A stretch of 64,000 bases of DNA from positions 40,714,922-40,778,921 of the forward strand of contig CM032669.1 of NCBI GenBank assembly GCA_019095985.1, given 5' to 3'. The translations under genes were made by a program, and so were the position numbers. Shown here piece after piece: positions 1 through 11,900 of this stretch; position 1 is the first letter of the stretch; the number at the start of each line of letters is the position of its first letter. The notes beneath the pieces are model-generated. The model saw only the letters and a list, made by a program, of their open reading frames with translations. It did no database searches and was not told the origin of the DNA. Source of the stretch: Streblospio benedicti (Eukaryota > Annelida > Polychaeta > Spionida > Spionidae).

Positions 1-299
1 TGCTATATATCTTGTTAGATGTACTTTATTATTTAGTTGAAAGTATGAAAAGTATGAGGGTGCACTGCCTTCAAACATATTGAACATTAAATCTTAACTT
101 AAAAAATCAACTCTATCGCCCAGAAATACACACGGCCGTATTAATATTGAAAAGTTACCAAAACTAGTTAGTTTGTTACCATAAAAAATAGATATTTAAA
201 CAACTCTAAAGCTGATCTACACTTACATGATGTTCCAAATCTCAGTCACGATCTTCACACCATTTAAATTCCAAACAAAGTGTGCGTTTTGCAAAGTTA

Positions 300-622
300 G
301 GGAACGATCATAAAATAATGATACCGGGGGGCTCCCAAAAGGGTGGGGGGTCGTCCAACTTTTCTAATCCCCCCCCCCTTTTTTTTTTTTTGGGGGGGGG
401 TCGCTGAACTTTTTTTATAACGCTAAGGTATATTTTTAAAATATTTTCTTTTAGCATTGCAATGACTATAGAGGACTTTTTCTTTAGTGGGTGTGTGTGT
501 GGGGGGGGGGGGTCACTCAACTTTTTAAAATGTGGATTGGGGGGGGGGGTCGGTTAACTTTTCTTCGAGCCCCCAAAATGGACGACACCCCCCCCCCGGT
601 ATCGTTATTTATTATCGTTCCC
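300..622. mobile_element. MITE-like element with G-rich arms
   Basis: The two ends are inverted copies of each other. GGGAACGATCATAAAATAAT at the left matches the reverse complement of the right end (GGGAACGATAATAAATAACG) with few changes, and both run on into ATACCGGGG. The interior is dominated by runs of G or C, each followed by a GTCNNNNAACTTTT-like string. Flanks read TTAG and TTAA, so a TTAA-type target duplication is possible. No coding capacity is visible. Confidence 0.6.
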
Positions 623-2511
623 TTAACAGAACCCGCACACTGGTATGAATTAAAGACTAACAAAACGCAAATTAGTGTTCGGAGAAAACCTCTCAATAAA
701 GTCACTGATAAATTAGCAGCATTCCTACAAGACTTCATTTTTAAGACTTCAGATTCCAATTTATTTGTATTCTCTTATGTTCTGCTTTTAAGAAAGTTAC
801 AAGGGGCCTATTCAAATGTTTTTAAACGAGCGCAATTCAGCAAACCTACCAGACAGCGAATTTATCCGCCAAACTGACCCCGTCACAAATTTGAATTGCT
901 AAATTGAACAATAGCTAACAATACTAAAACAAAATACACTTTTACGATTGATTAGATCTATTCCTCAAAATATGACAATTGCATAGAATTTACGATAGTT
1001 TTTGTAACTAAACTAATGACTGTGCATTTACAGATCAGCTCGCCACATTGGATAAGATCTGCAGTTGACCAGCCAGCCGCATAAAAATAATTATTTTGCT
1101 ATGTTCTTCTGTGTTACTGTACTTAGGCAACGATGATGTGACATCTATATGTGTACATGTATATAGTTTGTATTTATATGTTTATTTGCATTTATAAATG
1201 CATTTTTAATTTCACATATTTGATTTGCATTATACCATTAATTAGAAGAGAAATGTGAAATATTGCTAGATCTACCAATCTTATTTCAAAGCAAAATATT
1301 TTCAATAAAAAGGCGTTCCAATTGTGCTTGTTTAATGGATACAACCAATTATATTTTAAGTAGACTGCTGCTGTTTTTCTGCATTTAATTAACAAACAGT
1401 AACGTTACATTCAGTGGAACCTGTTCACATTGCGGCCGCCTCTCTTTTAAGGACACCTGTCTTATGCGGACACTATTCACTTCTCCAGTTTCCCATTTTT
1501 TGTTATCTATCATATATGCAGTGACCCTCTCTTTTAAGGACAGCAGTATTACAACAATTTCTAGTTGTTCTCAAGGTGTCCACATAAGCGTGTTCTACTG
1601 TAAATGTAGGATTTCTAAAGTTGCCACTATAAAACAGAGAGCTGCAAGCGGAGTGTTGGGGCGCGGGTATTTGTAGATCGAATATGCCAATCATCTAGTG
1701 TCAATGTGAATAATATTCTTAGAATTTTATGCCGGAACGTTGTAAAACTATCATCATGGGTGGGGGTCATGAATAATTAAAACTACTCACTTCATCAAAG
1801 TGAGATGAAATAATGCTTTATAGGTAACGTCTCAGAATAACTTAGAAACAACAGAAAAAGCAAATAAAAACACGTCTTAGAAGTGTTTAATATTTTGTGT
1901 TCTGTTTTCCAATGTAAGATTAGATAAATAAATAGAATAAGAAGCCACTAATTGTATACTCTCAAAACAGACTTATGGTTTACAACAGCCAAAAAGTACT
2001 CACAATATTGACTTAGTGATAAATTAGTTGATTTAGTCATAGGAGTTAATGACCGTTCCTTTGAAGTCCAGTCACTTCAGCGTGGCTTCACTTTGTGGCT
2101 TCGCCACTCGGAGCTATGGTCAAGTCTTTGAACTGACCAAGTTCAAAGCGACTGTGAATTCACTCTCGTAAATGTGAGTTTGTTCCAAGACAACTCTCAT
2201 TTCTTTGATAAGTTTAACGTGAGTATTTTCAGACGGAAGCCACGGATTGAGGGTGAAAATTTTCCTTGAAAAGGAAGAACTTGATTTCATATCTCCACAT
2301 TTACTCCGAGACATTTGCTTCGTGAAAACCTCTCTGGACTATATTACTTAAAAGTATCTATATTGTCGGTGTTAACATATTCTTATTTTAGTACGCTGAT
2401 TAATGAATATTTTTGCATGTAATTTGGAATATCGTGTAGATTCAAGACATTAATTTTTCAAATTGAATTCATCTTTGTTGAAAAAATCCAGCTTGGAATT
2501 TAACTATCATC
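623..2511. other. intergenic, one dispersed repeat
   Basis: No coding region can be supported here. The stretch is AT-rich with scattered stops in all frames. The only recognisable structure is the dispersed repeat near 1,408-1,600. Confidence 0.5.
1408..1600 (+). repeat. dispersed repeat, copy A
   Basis: A repeat of GTGGAACCTG, GGACACCTGTCTTATG and AAGGTGTCCACATAAG phrases. The same phrases, in reverse orientation, form the block at about 44,757-44,966. No coding capacity. Confidence 0.6.
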
Positions 2512-3843
2512 ATGGGCAAGTTCTTAAAGACGCGAATTTTCAAGGTGGGTTTTACATTGCTCTTAATTGTGTTTTAAATCCCATGAGACAAAACTGCAAA
2601 TTCTTGCAATTTTGGCAGTAATTTCGGCCAGGTGCAAAAAAATAATAATAAAAAATAGAAAAATTAAAAAAATAGGAAGCGCTGTTTAAAACCTAATGTA
2701 CATGTAAAAGTCACAAAGTTATTTTCCTCAATCAATTAATTTTACTAGTGAAAAAATGACTTTTACAACTTGTACTGTTTCAAACGTTCATATGCAACTG
2801 GGAAAAGAGTTGTGAACTAGCTCAGACGAGGTAGGGCCCAACACGGACATCTCCTTGTACATGATTTAAAACAAAAGGTTACTTAAAAAAGAAAATTTAT
2901 TTTCATTCGGTCACAATATGGATCTGCCAATTTGCCTTCAATGAAGTAAAAATGTAATCTTATTACAAATATTCAACATAGGCCTAATCATATTTCTATG
3001 TTTCTCTGGGTTTGTTTTAATATTCCCAAAAGAATACAAAATAATTTTTAGAATAAAATAATAGCAGAAATGTACAAATATCGTAAATTTGAAACGATAG
3101 GAACTGCCAATGCTCAGATTATCAACTTAACACAATAACAACCCCCTTCCATGTTTCTAGCGTTCCTGCGGTTTCAAGGAGTCGTCTGGTTCCACTCCCA
3201 ACTCGCATGCGCCTCAACCTCCTTGCCACATGCTCGAGTCTTCCCTCACCGCGTCCTACCTCGGGCTCAAAGCTGACAAGGACCTGGAAGGATGCTGCCA
3301 CCCTCCTCCCCATGCCTGGTCTCTTGTGGATTCCGTGAAGGTACTGGGAGATTATGCTATTGTGTCCATTGTGCAAATGATTTTTTACTGTTCAATCAAC
3401 GTAAATAATCAGTTTGATTTTTTTGTCATAGGATTAATTGGTAAATTGAAAAAAAAAAAAAATCTTCCAGAAATTGATCAATCGCGCATTACACAGACCC
3501 CTTCTTTTCACAACCCACAAACCCCCCTCTTTAACCGTGTTGCTTTAACGGACCTCCATCATTTTTACAGATCATTTCCGAGACAACCCAAGCTGACTTG
3601 ATGTCTGCCCCTGGGGTCAACCTCGACACCACAACATGCACCGCAGACACACAGTCCCTCCTCGGCATCCCCACAGCCCTCTCTCTCGCCAGACGTACCC
3701 CCCGCGGCCGGGATAGGCACTCCACCCCTGTAACCGTGGACAAGGTCCTCAAGCAGCATCGTCGACGCTACGCACGTCAAGCGATGAAAGCCAGACGCGA
3801 GTACGGCAGACGTCTCCAGATGCGCACACTCGCCTATGTGTAG
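2512..3843 (+). CDS. small three-exon gene, function unknown
   Basis: Three exons join in frame, all phase 0. They are 2512-2544 (MGKFLKTRIFK, then GTGGGT), 3161-3340 (after TTTCTAG, ending GTGAAG before GTACTG) and 3571-3843 (after TTTTTACAG, ending TAG). Together they encode about 161 residues. The GC-rich exons stand out against AT-rich introns. The N-terminus is basic, the middle is rich in Pro, Ser and His, and the C-terminus is strongly basic (HRRRYARQAMKARREYGRR). No enzyme motif, signal peptide or membrane segment is visible and I do not recognise the family. The basic tail would suit nucleic-acid or protein binding, but that is only inference. The first exon is the weakest part. A polyadenylation signal AATAAA lies at 4563. 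Confidence 0.5.
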
Positions 3844-4870
3844 ATAGTACGTAGGTCTAGCTGAGCTTAGCCTATGTATGCATTGATGCGTGACTGTTGG
3901 GATGTTTGCGTTTGAGCAGATGAGGATGTGACGTCAGCGGTGGAATTTGATTGGCGGTGACTAAATGGAGAGTTTATTTGAAGGCCGATTGCAGTAATGG
4001 ATCTTGATGAATGATGAACAAATGTATTTGACGAGTGGTTGAACAATTGCATTTTGCGGAGTGGTTGAAGGAATGGATTTATAATGTATGGTTGAACAAG
4101 TGGATTTTTTTTAATGAATGCTTTAACACATGTATTTTGATGACTGTTGTGCAAATAGGTTGAAGAATGACTCAATTATCGGGGTGGCTACATGGATTGA
4201 AGAATTATTGAATCAACAGTGGAGTGAGAATTTTAGTGTTATGATTGAATATATTGATAAAGTGATGATTGATTTTGTATTAAACTGGTACCTGCTTGTT
4301 AGTTTATATTAGAGCAAGTTAAGTTTGTACTGGAGGGGAGTACTAGTATATGAATGTTTTTGAAGTGTAACTGGTTTTTATGAAGAATGATGCCACCCAT
4401 TTGATGAAGAATGGTTGAATTGGGAGTGAGGTTTGAAAGGACTGCATGGTTGATTTCGAATGTGTTACTGAACAATTGAACAATTGATTTGTAGCATACA
4501 TATGGAGTTTGAATGAATGAATTTGTTACTTCATAGTATATAATCTTATTAAATTTTGGAGTAATAAATGTTTGCATCATCATAATAGTTAAAAGTATCA
4601 TCTATCAAGCATGGACGCCAACACTCGTGGGGGGGGTATCTCCTCAAAAATGGGTAAGGGTTAAGGGTGTGCCTTTTCGAACATCGAAACGGTACCCATC
4701 GATGTACTAATTTGGCATAAAAACAATTTGTTAAAATATTTATAAAATCTTAATTCCACTTGTTAAAAAGAACATTTTATTCAAATGCCAAATGGTATCA
4801 GAAAAAACTATCATAATATAATCATTCAATATACATGTACAAAAAATGTATTTGGAACCATTGATTAATT
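3844..4870. other. non-coding tail of the upstream gene and intergenic
   Basis: No coding region can be supported. The stretch is rich in GAATG, GGTTGAA and TGATGAATGA words repeated at irregular spacing (about 3,990-4,520), which looks like a degenerate short-unit repeat. It may include the 3' UTR of the three-exon gene. Confidence 0.35.
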
Positions 4871-4884
4871 TCAGCAAGTAACAA

Positions 4885-5485
4885 TTTTTTTTTTCCTTAG
4901 ACACTTATTCTGAAAATTATTGGAAATGATTCACAACACAAAAATGCCGCACCCACATGAAAGTTTTTGTGTTTCTACATAACTTGGAAAAATGCGCACA
5001 CTAACAGAAAATGTCAACACTTTCAGACTTTATTTGTAAAATAGCTGTTTTTGGTAAGAGGCATATGGACAATGATTGGAACAGCTGTGTTTATAAACGT
5101 TTAAATAATCCCTATATTAGGTCAGGATTTCACATCCAATCACTGCATAAACATCAATGGTATTGTATAATCTCCTATGCATTTGGATCTTATTGCTCAA
5201 TGGAAGTTATGTTTTCCACCACTGATTTAGGTCAGTGGCTGTCCCAACTATGCAAATTGCTCTTCCATTTCAATTTGGCTTTACCTGGTCAGAATGTGTA
5301 TTTGCAAATTTAAAGTTTGAAAATGCTGAAAATTCTGTAAGTGTGCATAAGAAGCACAACACCTTTTGTGTAGGTGCAGCATTTTATTTTAAAAATCATT
5401 TCTAATAATTTTTGAATAAGTCTCTGAGGAAAAAAAATATTCGGCAAAACGTACTGGAATAAGATTGGTGTCAGCACAATAATGC
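4885..5485. mobile_element. non-autonomous repeat, copy A
   Basis: About 600 bp that align along nearly their whole length with 28,850-29,490. Shared phrases include CATATGGACA, ATTGGAACAGCTG, ATCCAATCACTGCATAAAC, GTATAATCTCCTATGCATTT and GCAAATTTAAAGTTTGAAAATG. The ends carry inverted ACACTTATTC and ATTGGTGTC words, which suggests a TIR element. It is non-coding; the open frames in it are incidental. Confidence 0.6.
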
Positions 5486-5665
5486 TGGTTCCTTTGATCT
5501 GATTATCATCTGACTTTCCTCCATTTTTACAGTCACAAACATACAACAAAGTCACAATCATGAAGGAAAATCATTTTAGTCATTCATGTAGCAGTCACTA
5601 TATCATTTCACACCGTCACATGACCTTAGCCGCCCACATGACTTTTGCCACCACACGACACATGA

Positions 5666-5908
5666 TCATTTTTTGGTGGCTGCGGCGCCTGTGATCTTGG
5701 CCCTGTTGAAGGCCTCGCTGAGTTTGTTCATGACATCCTTGTGCGTTGTCGCACCCGACTCCGCCTTCACACTGCGGTAGTTTTCCTTCACAAACACTGC
5801 AAACTTGTTTGGCGTGCGCGGGGTGACAGGGGTCGCGACCCCGGAGCCGGATGACGACGACTTCGTGTTGACAAGGCATTGGAAGGGTGCCTTGCAGTAA
5901 CCACACAC
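5666..5908 (-). CDS. GCNA: GCNA last exon: ribbon end and HMG-like tail
   Basis: Starts after GCTCCAG and reads VCGYCKAPFQC, giving the second CxxC of the zinc ribbon. A Ser/Thr/Pro linker with TPVTPRTPNKF follows, then FAVFVKENYRSVK and a helix DVMNKLSEAFNRAK, ending TGAAATKK and TGA. The NKFAVFVKENY pattern resembles the first helix of an HMG box, a domain reported at the C-terminus of GCNA proteins. Only part of a box is recognisable. Confidence 0.85.
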   Translation of the reverse strand: MCGYCKAPFQCLVNTKSSSSGSGVATPVTPRTPNKFAVFVKENYRSVKAESGATTHKDVMNKLSEAFNRAKITGAAATKK

Positions 5909-8900
5909 CTGGAGCGAGGAGAGCAACATTACTGCGAGAAGTGAGAAGAAACTCCCATTACATTGGGGAAGTCGAGGATATCTGATTGTATTTTCCATTA
6001 CTACACACCTGCCAAGGATGAACGTATGCTAAAGAGCGTTTTTAAAACTTGCATGTTGCGATAGCGGTAGGAACCTCACACATTGTGGTAGTCAGTTCCA
6101 TCAACAGAATATCCTCAAATTACCACCCAGTAAAACTAGTGGCACATCACTTAGATAAATCAATGTCACAGTGCTGGGGTGCAAATTACCTGGTATGTCA
6201 AGGTGTTACACTTATGGGCACTGCCAGTGTGAGAGACTGAGTTTCTGTCACTAGGCAGCAGCATAATAATTTGAAGAATTTTCACAAAATTAGTTGTTTC
6301 TCATCAAACATCCGCTGTCAGGCGCATGTGGTTGCACAGAAGGGGATCATTCATTAATTCATTTCATTCATTAATTTATTTTGTCACAACATTTTTTAGC
6401 TCTTGGAGAGGGGTGTGGTCTCTTACAATAATCAGTTCTCTGGTCTGGTGTAAACAACCGCCTCATTTTCCTTCAAAAACATTTCTGAAGAGGACATTTG
6501 TTGTCGAATATCAAACTGTTGTATTTGGTAAAAAAAAATATTTCAATTTGAATTTCATCCAATTAGCGGGTAAAAAGAAGTGTCTAGTGTGGAATTTTAT
6601 CAAGAAGAGAGGAACTGCTAAGGTTCAAATCTTAAACTTAGCAAAAATACCAAAATTATCCATCCAAATGAAAATTTAAAAAAGCTGCTTCTCGGGCACT
6701 GACCTTCTTGTCGGTGTCCAGAGACTTGGAGTGCCGCCCGATTCTGAAAGTGAAATGTACCATATTATCCATCATACCATCCATCCAGATTTGAATTTTT
6801 AATTAGCTGCAAGTGGCTTAATGTATGGGGCCCAGTCATGTTACACAACATTACACAACATGTCTCACTCTTTCACTTACTCATATCCGCAGCTTGTACA
6901 CTTGTACGTGTATTTGGTCTGGATGTCGTACGAGTGACATCGCCGGATCACGGGAAGGCTTTTGTGGATACGGTTTGCCTTCTTCGCCCTGCAAAACACA
7001 CAATTCAGTTGATTTCTACTCAAAGATATGACTGAATTCTTACTGTGATAACATCTTTGGACAAACTGTCCATGGACAATTGGACATAGGAAGACGTGAG
7101 TGAATACGGTAAAAGACCAAAACCAGGCAATCTGATTGAGGAAACAAAACTTTCCGTACATTTCATGCACCAACACATACAAGTTATTTGCCCTGAACAT
7201 AAATTTTCTATGTTTCTTTTTAATGTTGTAATTTGAATACAATTAAATTTGGCCAAAAATTTCTCTGCTTTCAAAAAATTCTCTGAATTTCCAACTTACA
7301 GTATTTTTCTCATTTTTCCGTAACTTACTAAATTCACAGACTTTTCAATGATCTTGAAAAACAAAATAAAAACTTTGCTCGACTCTTCACTTCACATAGA
7401 TGCTTGAAGAATGTCGGAGAATCAAGGTGCAGTTGAAGTGAATGTACGGTGATTACGCATGGTGCCAGTGCTTCTTGCATTAGCAGTTTTCAAAGAATGT
7501 TTCACGATAACTGGCCAGGCTTGGATATATATATTTTATACCACAATTGAAATTTTATCCCACTACATCAAATTATGTAACTGGAAAACATGTTTACCAT
7601 ATGCATAACATGACAATGTAGATGTATGATACATTTCTGTGAGTACTTCCCAAAAAACCCATCTTTTATGAGTATTAAAAAAATTCTAGGCTATTATGCG
7701 ATAATGTCAATATGCCATTTTTTATTCCGCACCAAATAAGGTACCTGGTAACTATTATGAGTATCGGTTTAGTTTGAAAAAAAATTGGGGGAAAAGATGT
7801 TGTTTTTTTTATTATGGAACTAACTCTGGTATATATTTTACCAACAATCATTGCATCATACGACTATTGAGGCTACAATGTACCCTGCATACATGGTCAA
7901 TATCTTTCACCAGAATTCCTAGATCCCAAAAAAGTTAGGTACATGAAGTTTTACCCAAAACACTAAGTAGACTCAGATTAGATTTACTGTTGCTTTCAGG
8001 TTCTCATGAAAATCCTAATTAGCACTCAATGCCTTTCAATGAAATGTTGCCAGTGCTCATCTAGAAGCCTGCTCTAATATCTGTAATTGTTTCATGAATA
8101 TCGTCGATATCAAATATATTTTCCTGCACAATCCTATAGAAAAAATATCTCCTTTCACACCCACGTTTTAAGTATGTAAGACACTCAAGTCAGGATTTTA
8201 CTATAGGCCCTAGCCGCTATATGGGAAACTAGGAAATACTGGCCCAATCTTTATGAAACTTTTACAGATGTCAGTGCAGGATTTAAAAAAAGTATACTGA
8301 TAAACATATAATTCAAATGAATTTCCTACTTTTAGAGATTATCCCGTAATTCCCATTCTTATCATCTAACATCTAACAATCCAAAAACAACAATTTTAAT
8401 CAAGTGAATACACCCCCTTCCACCCCCTCAGTATCCTTGACGCACCAGTGCTTCCAGTACGGCCCGTGGCCGTCATTGACGCCATAGACGATCCAGACAG
8501 CTGCGTGGCACATCTCATGGATCAGCGTGTCCCGGACGCGCTCTGCAAGGTCAAAACATGGATCAGTCTCAGGAAGGTACAAATATGGATAAGACAGTCT
8601 CTGGAAGGTGGATGTCATGATTTCAAAACATTCTTGGGATTTCTACTTACAAATCTTATATAAAAATTAGAAAACAGAAACCTATAACACTACAGGTATC
8701 ATTTAAAGACAGGTGATGGCTGTCTCAGTGGCAGGCTAATCAATCCTCATAAAATATGAGCAATGTGCAGATGACCATTGTAAATAAATATACGGTATAT
8801 CATGTATGTAATTCGTCCTCCTGGTTGCAGCTCTCCCCGCACTCCTATTGTATGTATTTGTGAAACATATAAGCCTCTACCAAAAAGCAGAACCTTTACC

Positions 8901-11900
8901 TGCTACATGTACTTCTGAAAAAGCTTACAATATTAGAGATTTCTGGTACATTGTACTCACTATACATTAATCTGTTTCATATTATTTTGATTTTTGATTT
9001 TATTTTTTTCATTTATTTTGTTTATCACAGGCATATTAATACTACAAAGTAAATAAAAGATTGCAGATAGGTAAAAAAATATAAATAGAAGTAAAATTGA
9101 ATAGAGATATACAAATATAATAAAAAAATGAACCATATGACAAACAAGAAGCACTAAAAAGATATCCATTTAAAATGGAGAGTCTTATTTCCATAGTGGA
9201 CCTCGGTGAAATGTGGAAAAACAACTGACTAGAAATGATAATGCCATAGAACATAATAATTACATTACTAATGATAAACCTTTTAACAAATATATTCTTA
9301 TTACTCTTCTATAAAATGGTCCATATAATATTTCTTACATTTTGACTTAAAAGACACCAAACAGTTTGACTTTCGTATTGGTAGAGGCAGACTATTCCAA
9401 TATTTAATGCTACAATATTTAAACGTTTTATGTCCATGAGACTTAACTTTTGGTACAATGTACGACAACTCTTTCTTCCTACCGTATTGTATGAGTGACT
9501 CACAAGTTTAACATCACATAAAATATGCAGGAGCCTTTTTGATATGTATTAACATAAAGACAAGTATTCCTTCGATCCATTCAATCATTTACATTTAATC
9601 ATCCAACTAATTTAAAATCCACAGAACAAAGGTGGTGCCTTCCATCATAGTTTAAAATGTATCTAATTAGCCTATTTTGTGTAGTTTGAAATCTTGTTTT
9701 CACTTTTTGGGGCAACCCTCTAAACCAGCTGTTGACGCCACAATCAAAATTAGATTGTACTAAAGTATAAACTAATAGTTTTCTCTCTTTAAACCCAAAA
9801 TACATATTATTTCTATACAAAAAATTTCAATTTAGCATTTATTTTTTTAACATTAAGCTAGCCATAGACAAAGCACTAAAATCCTGATGAAATGTAACAC
9901 CTAAATATTTTATACTATTTTTTGACTCAATTTCTTCGTTATTGCACATTATATTCAATCTATGCATTTACTCAATTTCTTTTTAGTGCCAAACAAAATA
10001 CTTTCCGTTTTCCCCAAATGTAAAGATAGTTTATTTTCTTCTAACCAATAGCGAAGTGATTTTAAATTTTCTGCCAATGTTATTTCAATCTGCCTTGGTA
10101 TCTATTGCCATTTACAAGCAAATACTGAATAATAAAGTATGACGATTTTATTAAGATTTTTATCATATTCAATTATGCCTTTGGTCAAAAATTTAGATTT
10201 TTCAATGCCTGATTAAGTTGAATACACAATATATATATATGTTGATAAAGTAAAGCAGCAGCCGGTACCTGGAGAGTCGCACACCTTGGTTGACAGTTCA
10301 ATTCTCACCGATCGCTGCGATTCGTTCCCCGCTTGGCTGCGCTTGTATGCGCAGAATCCAGCCGTCTTAAGCAGCCGCCCGTTCCACTTGACGACCATGT
10401 TCGGTGGCAACTACAAGGCAACAGGTGGATTAGCTTGCTTATCGATATGATGTCAAATTAGTTTTTAAAACAATTACATTTTACTGATGTTGCATTTCAA
10501 TTTCCATATACTGAATGCAGAGAAGTTTGAGTAGTGCAGTGTGGATCAATAAGAAAGCTTGATTCGCCTGTGTATTCACCTGGTTGTCAAACACTGTTTC
10601 ATTGTACAAGGTGAAAAGTTTCTGCGTCAACTCCTCGCGTCGCCGAGAAAACTCACTGACATATCTGCAACAAGTGGAGACTTGTCAACATTGAAGGTTC
10701 ATTTATGAAGGACTAACAAGCATTAACATAAAAAATGCATATGTAATAAACTTACACAACTTTCTCCTGTAAAAATAATGCAAATAGTGATCTTGGTATC
10801 AAATTCGTGCGACTGTCAAAGTCATGTGACTTTTAGTCACTGCCAAAGTCATGTTATGTGATGGATTTTTGTAAGATGGTATTGAGAAGTTTAACAGGCC
10901 CGATGTATTCCAGTAGCCTTTGTCTCCCCCTTTAGCCTCGATCACTCACCTCTGAGCCTCTAGGTGGCGTTTTTTTCCAGCATCCATCACGAGCGACAGC
11001 GAGGCGAGAAAACAGGCCGACTCTGGCTGATGGCCTGTAATATGTTATCGCTTACAATTTATCTAGTTAAAAGACGGTTCATGGAAAATGATGAATACTT
11101 TCATGGTGTTGGTTTGTCGTCTATTGATGCAAAATCCGCAGACCAATTGAGAAGACATACAAATTTTTGTATTGTATGGTTGTGAGAGAGCAGTACCTGT
11201 GGTGTGGGGTCGCGGGCGCACTGTCGGAGCCGCCGGTGTGCGGAACACGCCGGCATCCCCGCCGCGGGGCGGGGAGGGCCGTGGTGGGGAGATGCGTGGA
11301 GGCCGCGAGGCGGGTGCAACTGTGTGCGGGGCTGCAAGCAACATACAGGCTGGTCTCAAAGGTGGCATAGTGGAGTAAGAATAAAATTGATGCCAATTCT
11401 TCATTTCCAGTTGCTAGTATATACAGTTATGTAATTTAGTGGGAATTTCATATAGATTTTGGAAACATGGTTTTTATGATACTTCATGGTGCATTATTGC
11501 AGAAAAGTGATGTTTCCATTTTTTTCTAAGTCATCTTCGATATTTGGCGGCCAATTTAAAAATGCTTGCTGCTACGATAATAAGAGAGATTATTTATTGT
11601 CCGTTCCACCTCAGAAATACTTCAAAAGGATGGTTTTAGTATTTTTTGCTATGTGTCAAGTTTAAGAAACACAAAGATGTCATAAAAGACGCCATATTGG
11701 AATCCAAGATGGCCGCCGTAAGTAAAAAATCCTTATTTTTATAGATCATAATGGTTGGCTTGCTTTTATTTATCATTTTTAGTAATATTATGTTTTCAAC
11801 AATGACCATTTATAAAATACTGTCATGTTTTTGCGTCGCTTCAGCAGCTGAAGCGAAAGCCTTGTTTCGTTCGTTTGTAACTATGTATGTATCTATGTAT

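Noticed and set aside
491-877. Open frame on + of about 128 codons
   Set aside because: It starts inside the G-rich MITE and runs through G and C homopolymers; composition and position show it is incidental.
2120-2314. Minus-strand open frame rich in Ser/Lys
   Set aside because: No splice context, no motif and no conserved pattern recognised.
9042-9254. Hydrophobic minus-strand open frame as a membrane protein
   Set aside because: It is the AT-rich 3' tail of the LINE fragment; the Phe/Ile/Leu run reflects base composition.
11063-11404. Longer open frames covering a GCNA exon in several frames
   Set aside because: They are shadows of the GC-rich exon 11197-11331; only one frame fits the neighbouring exon phases.
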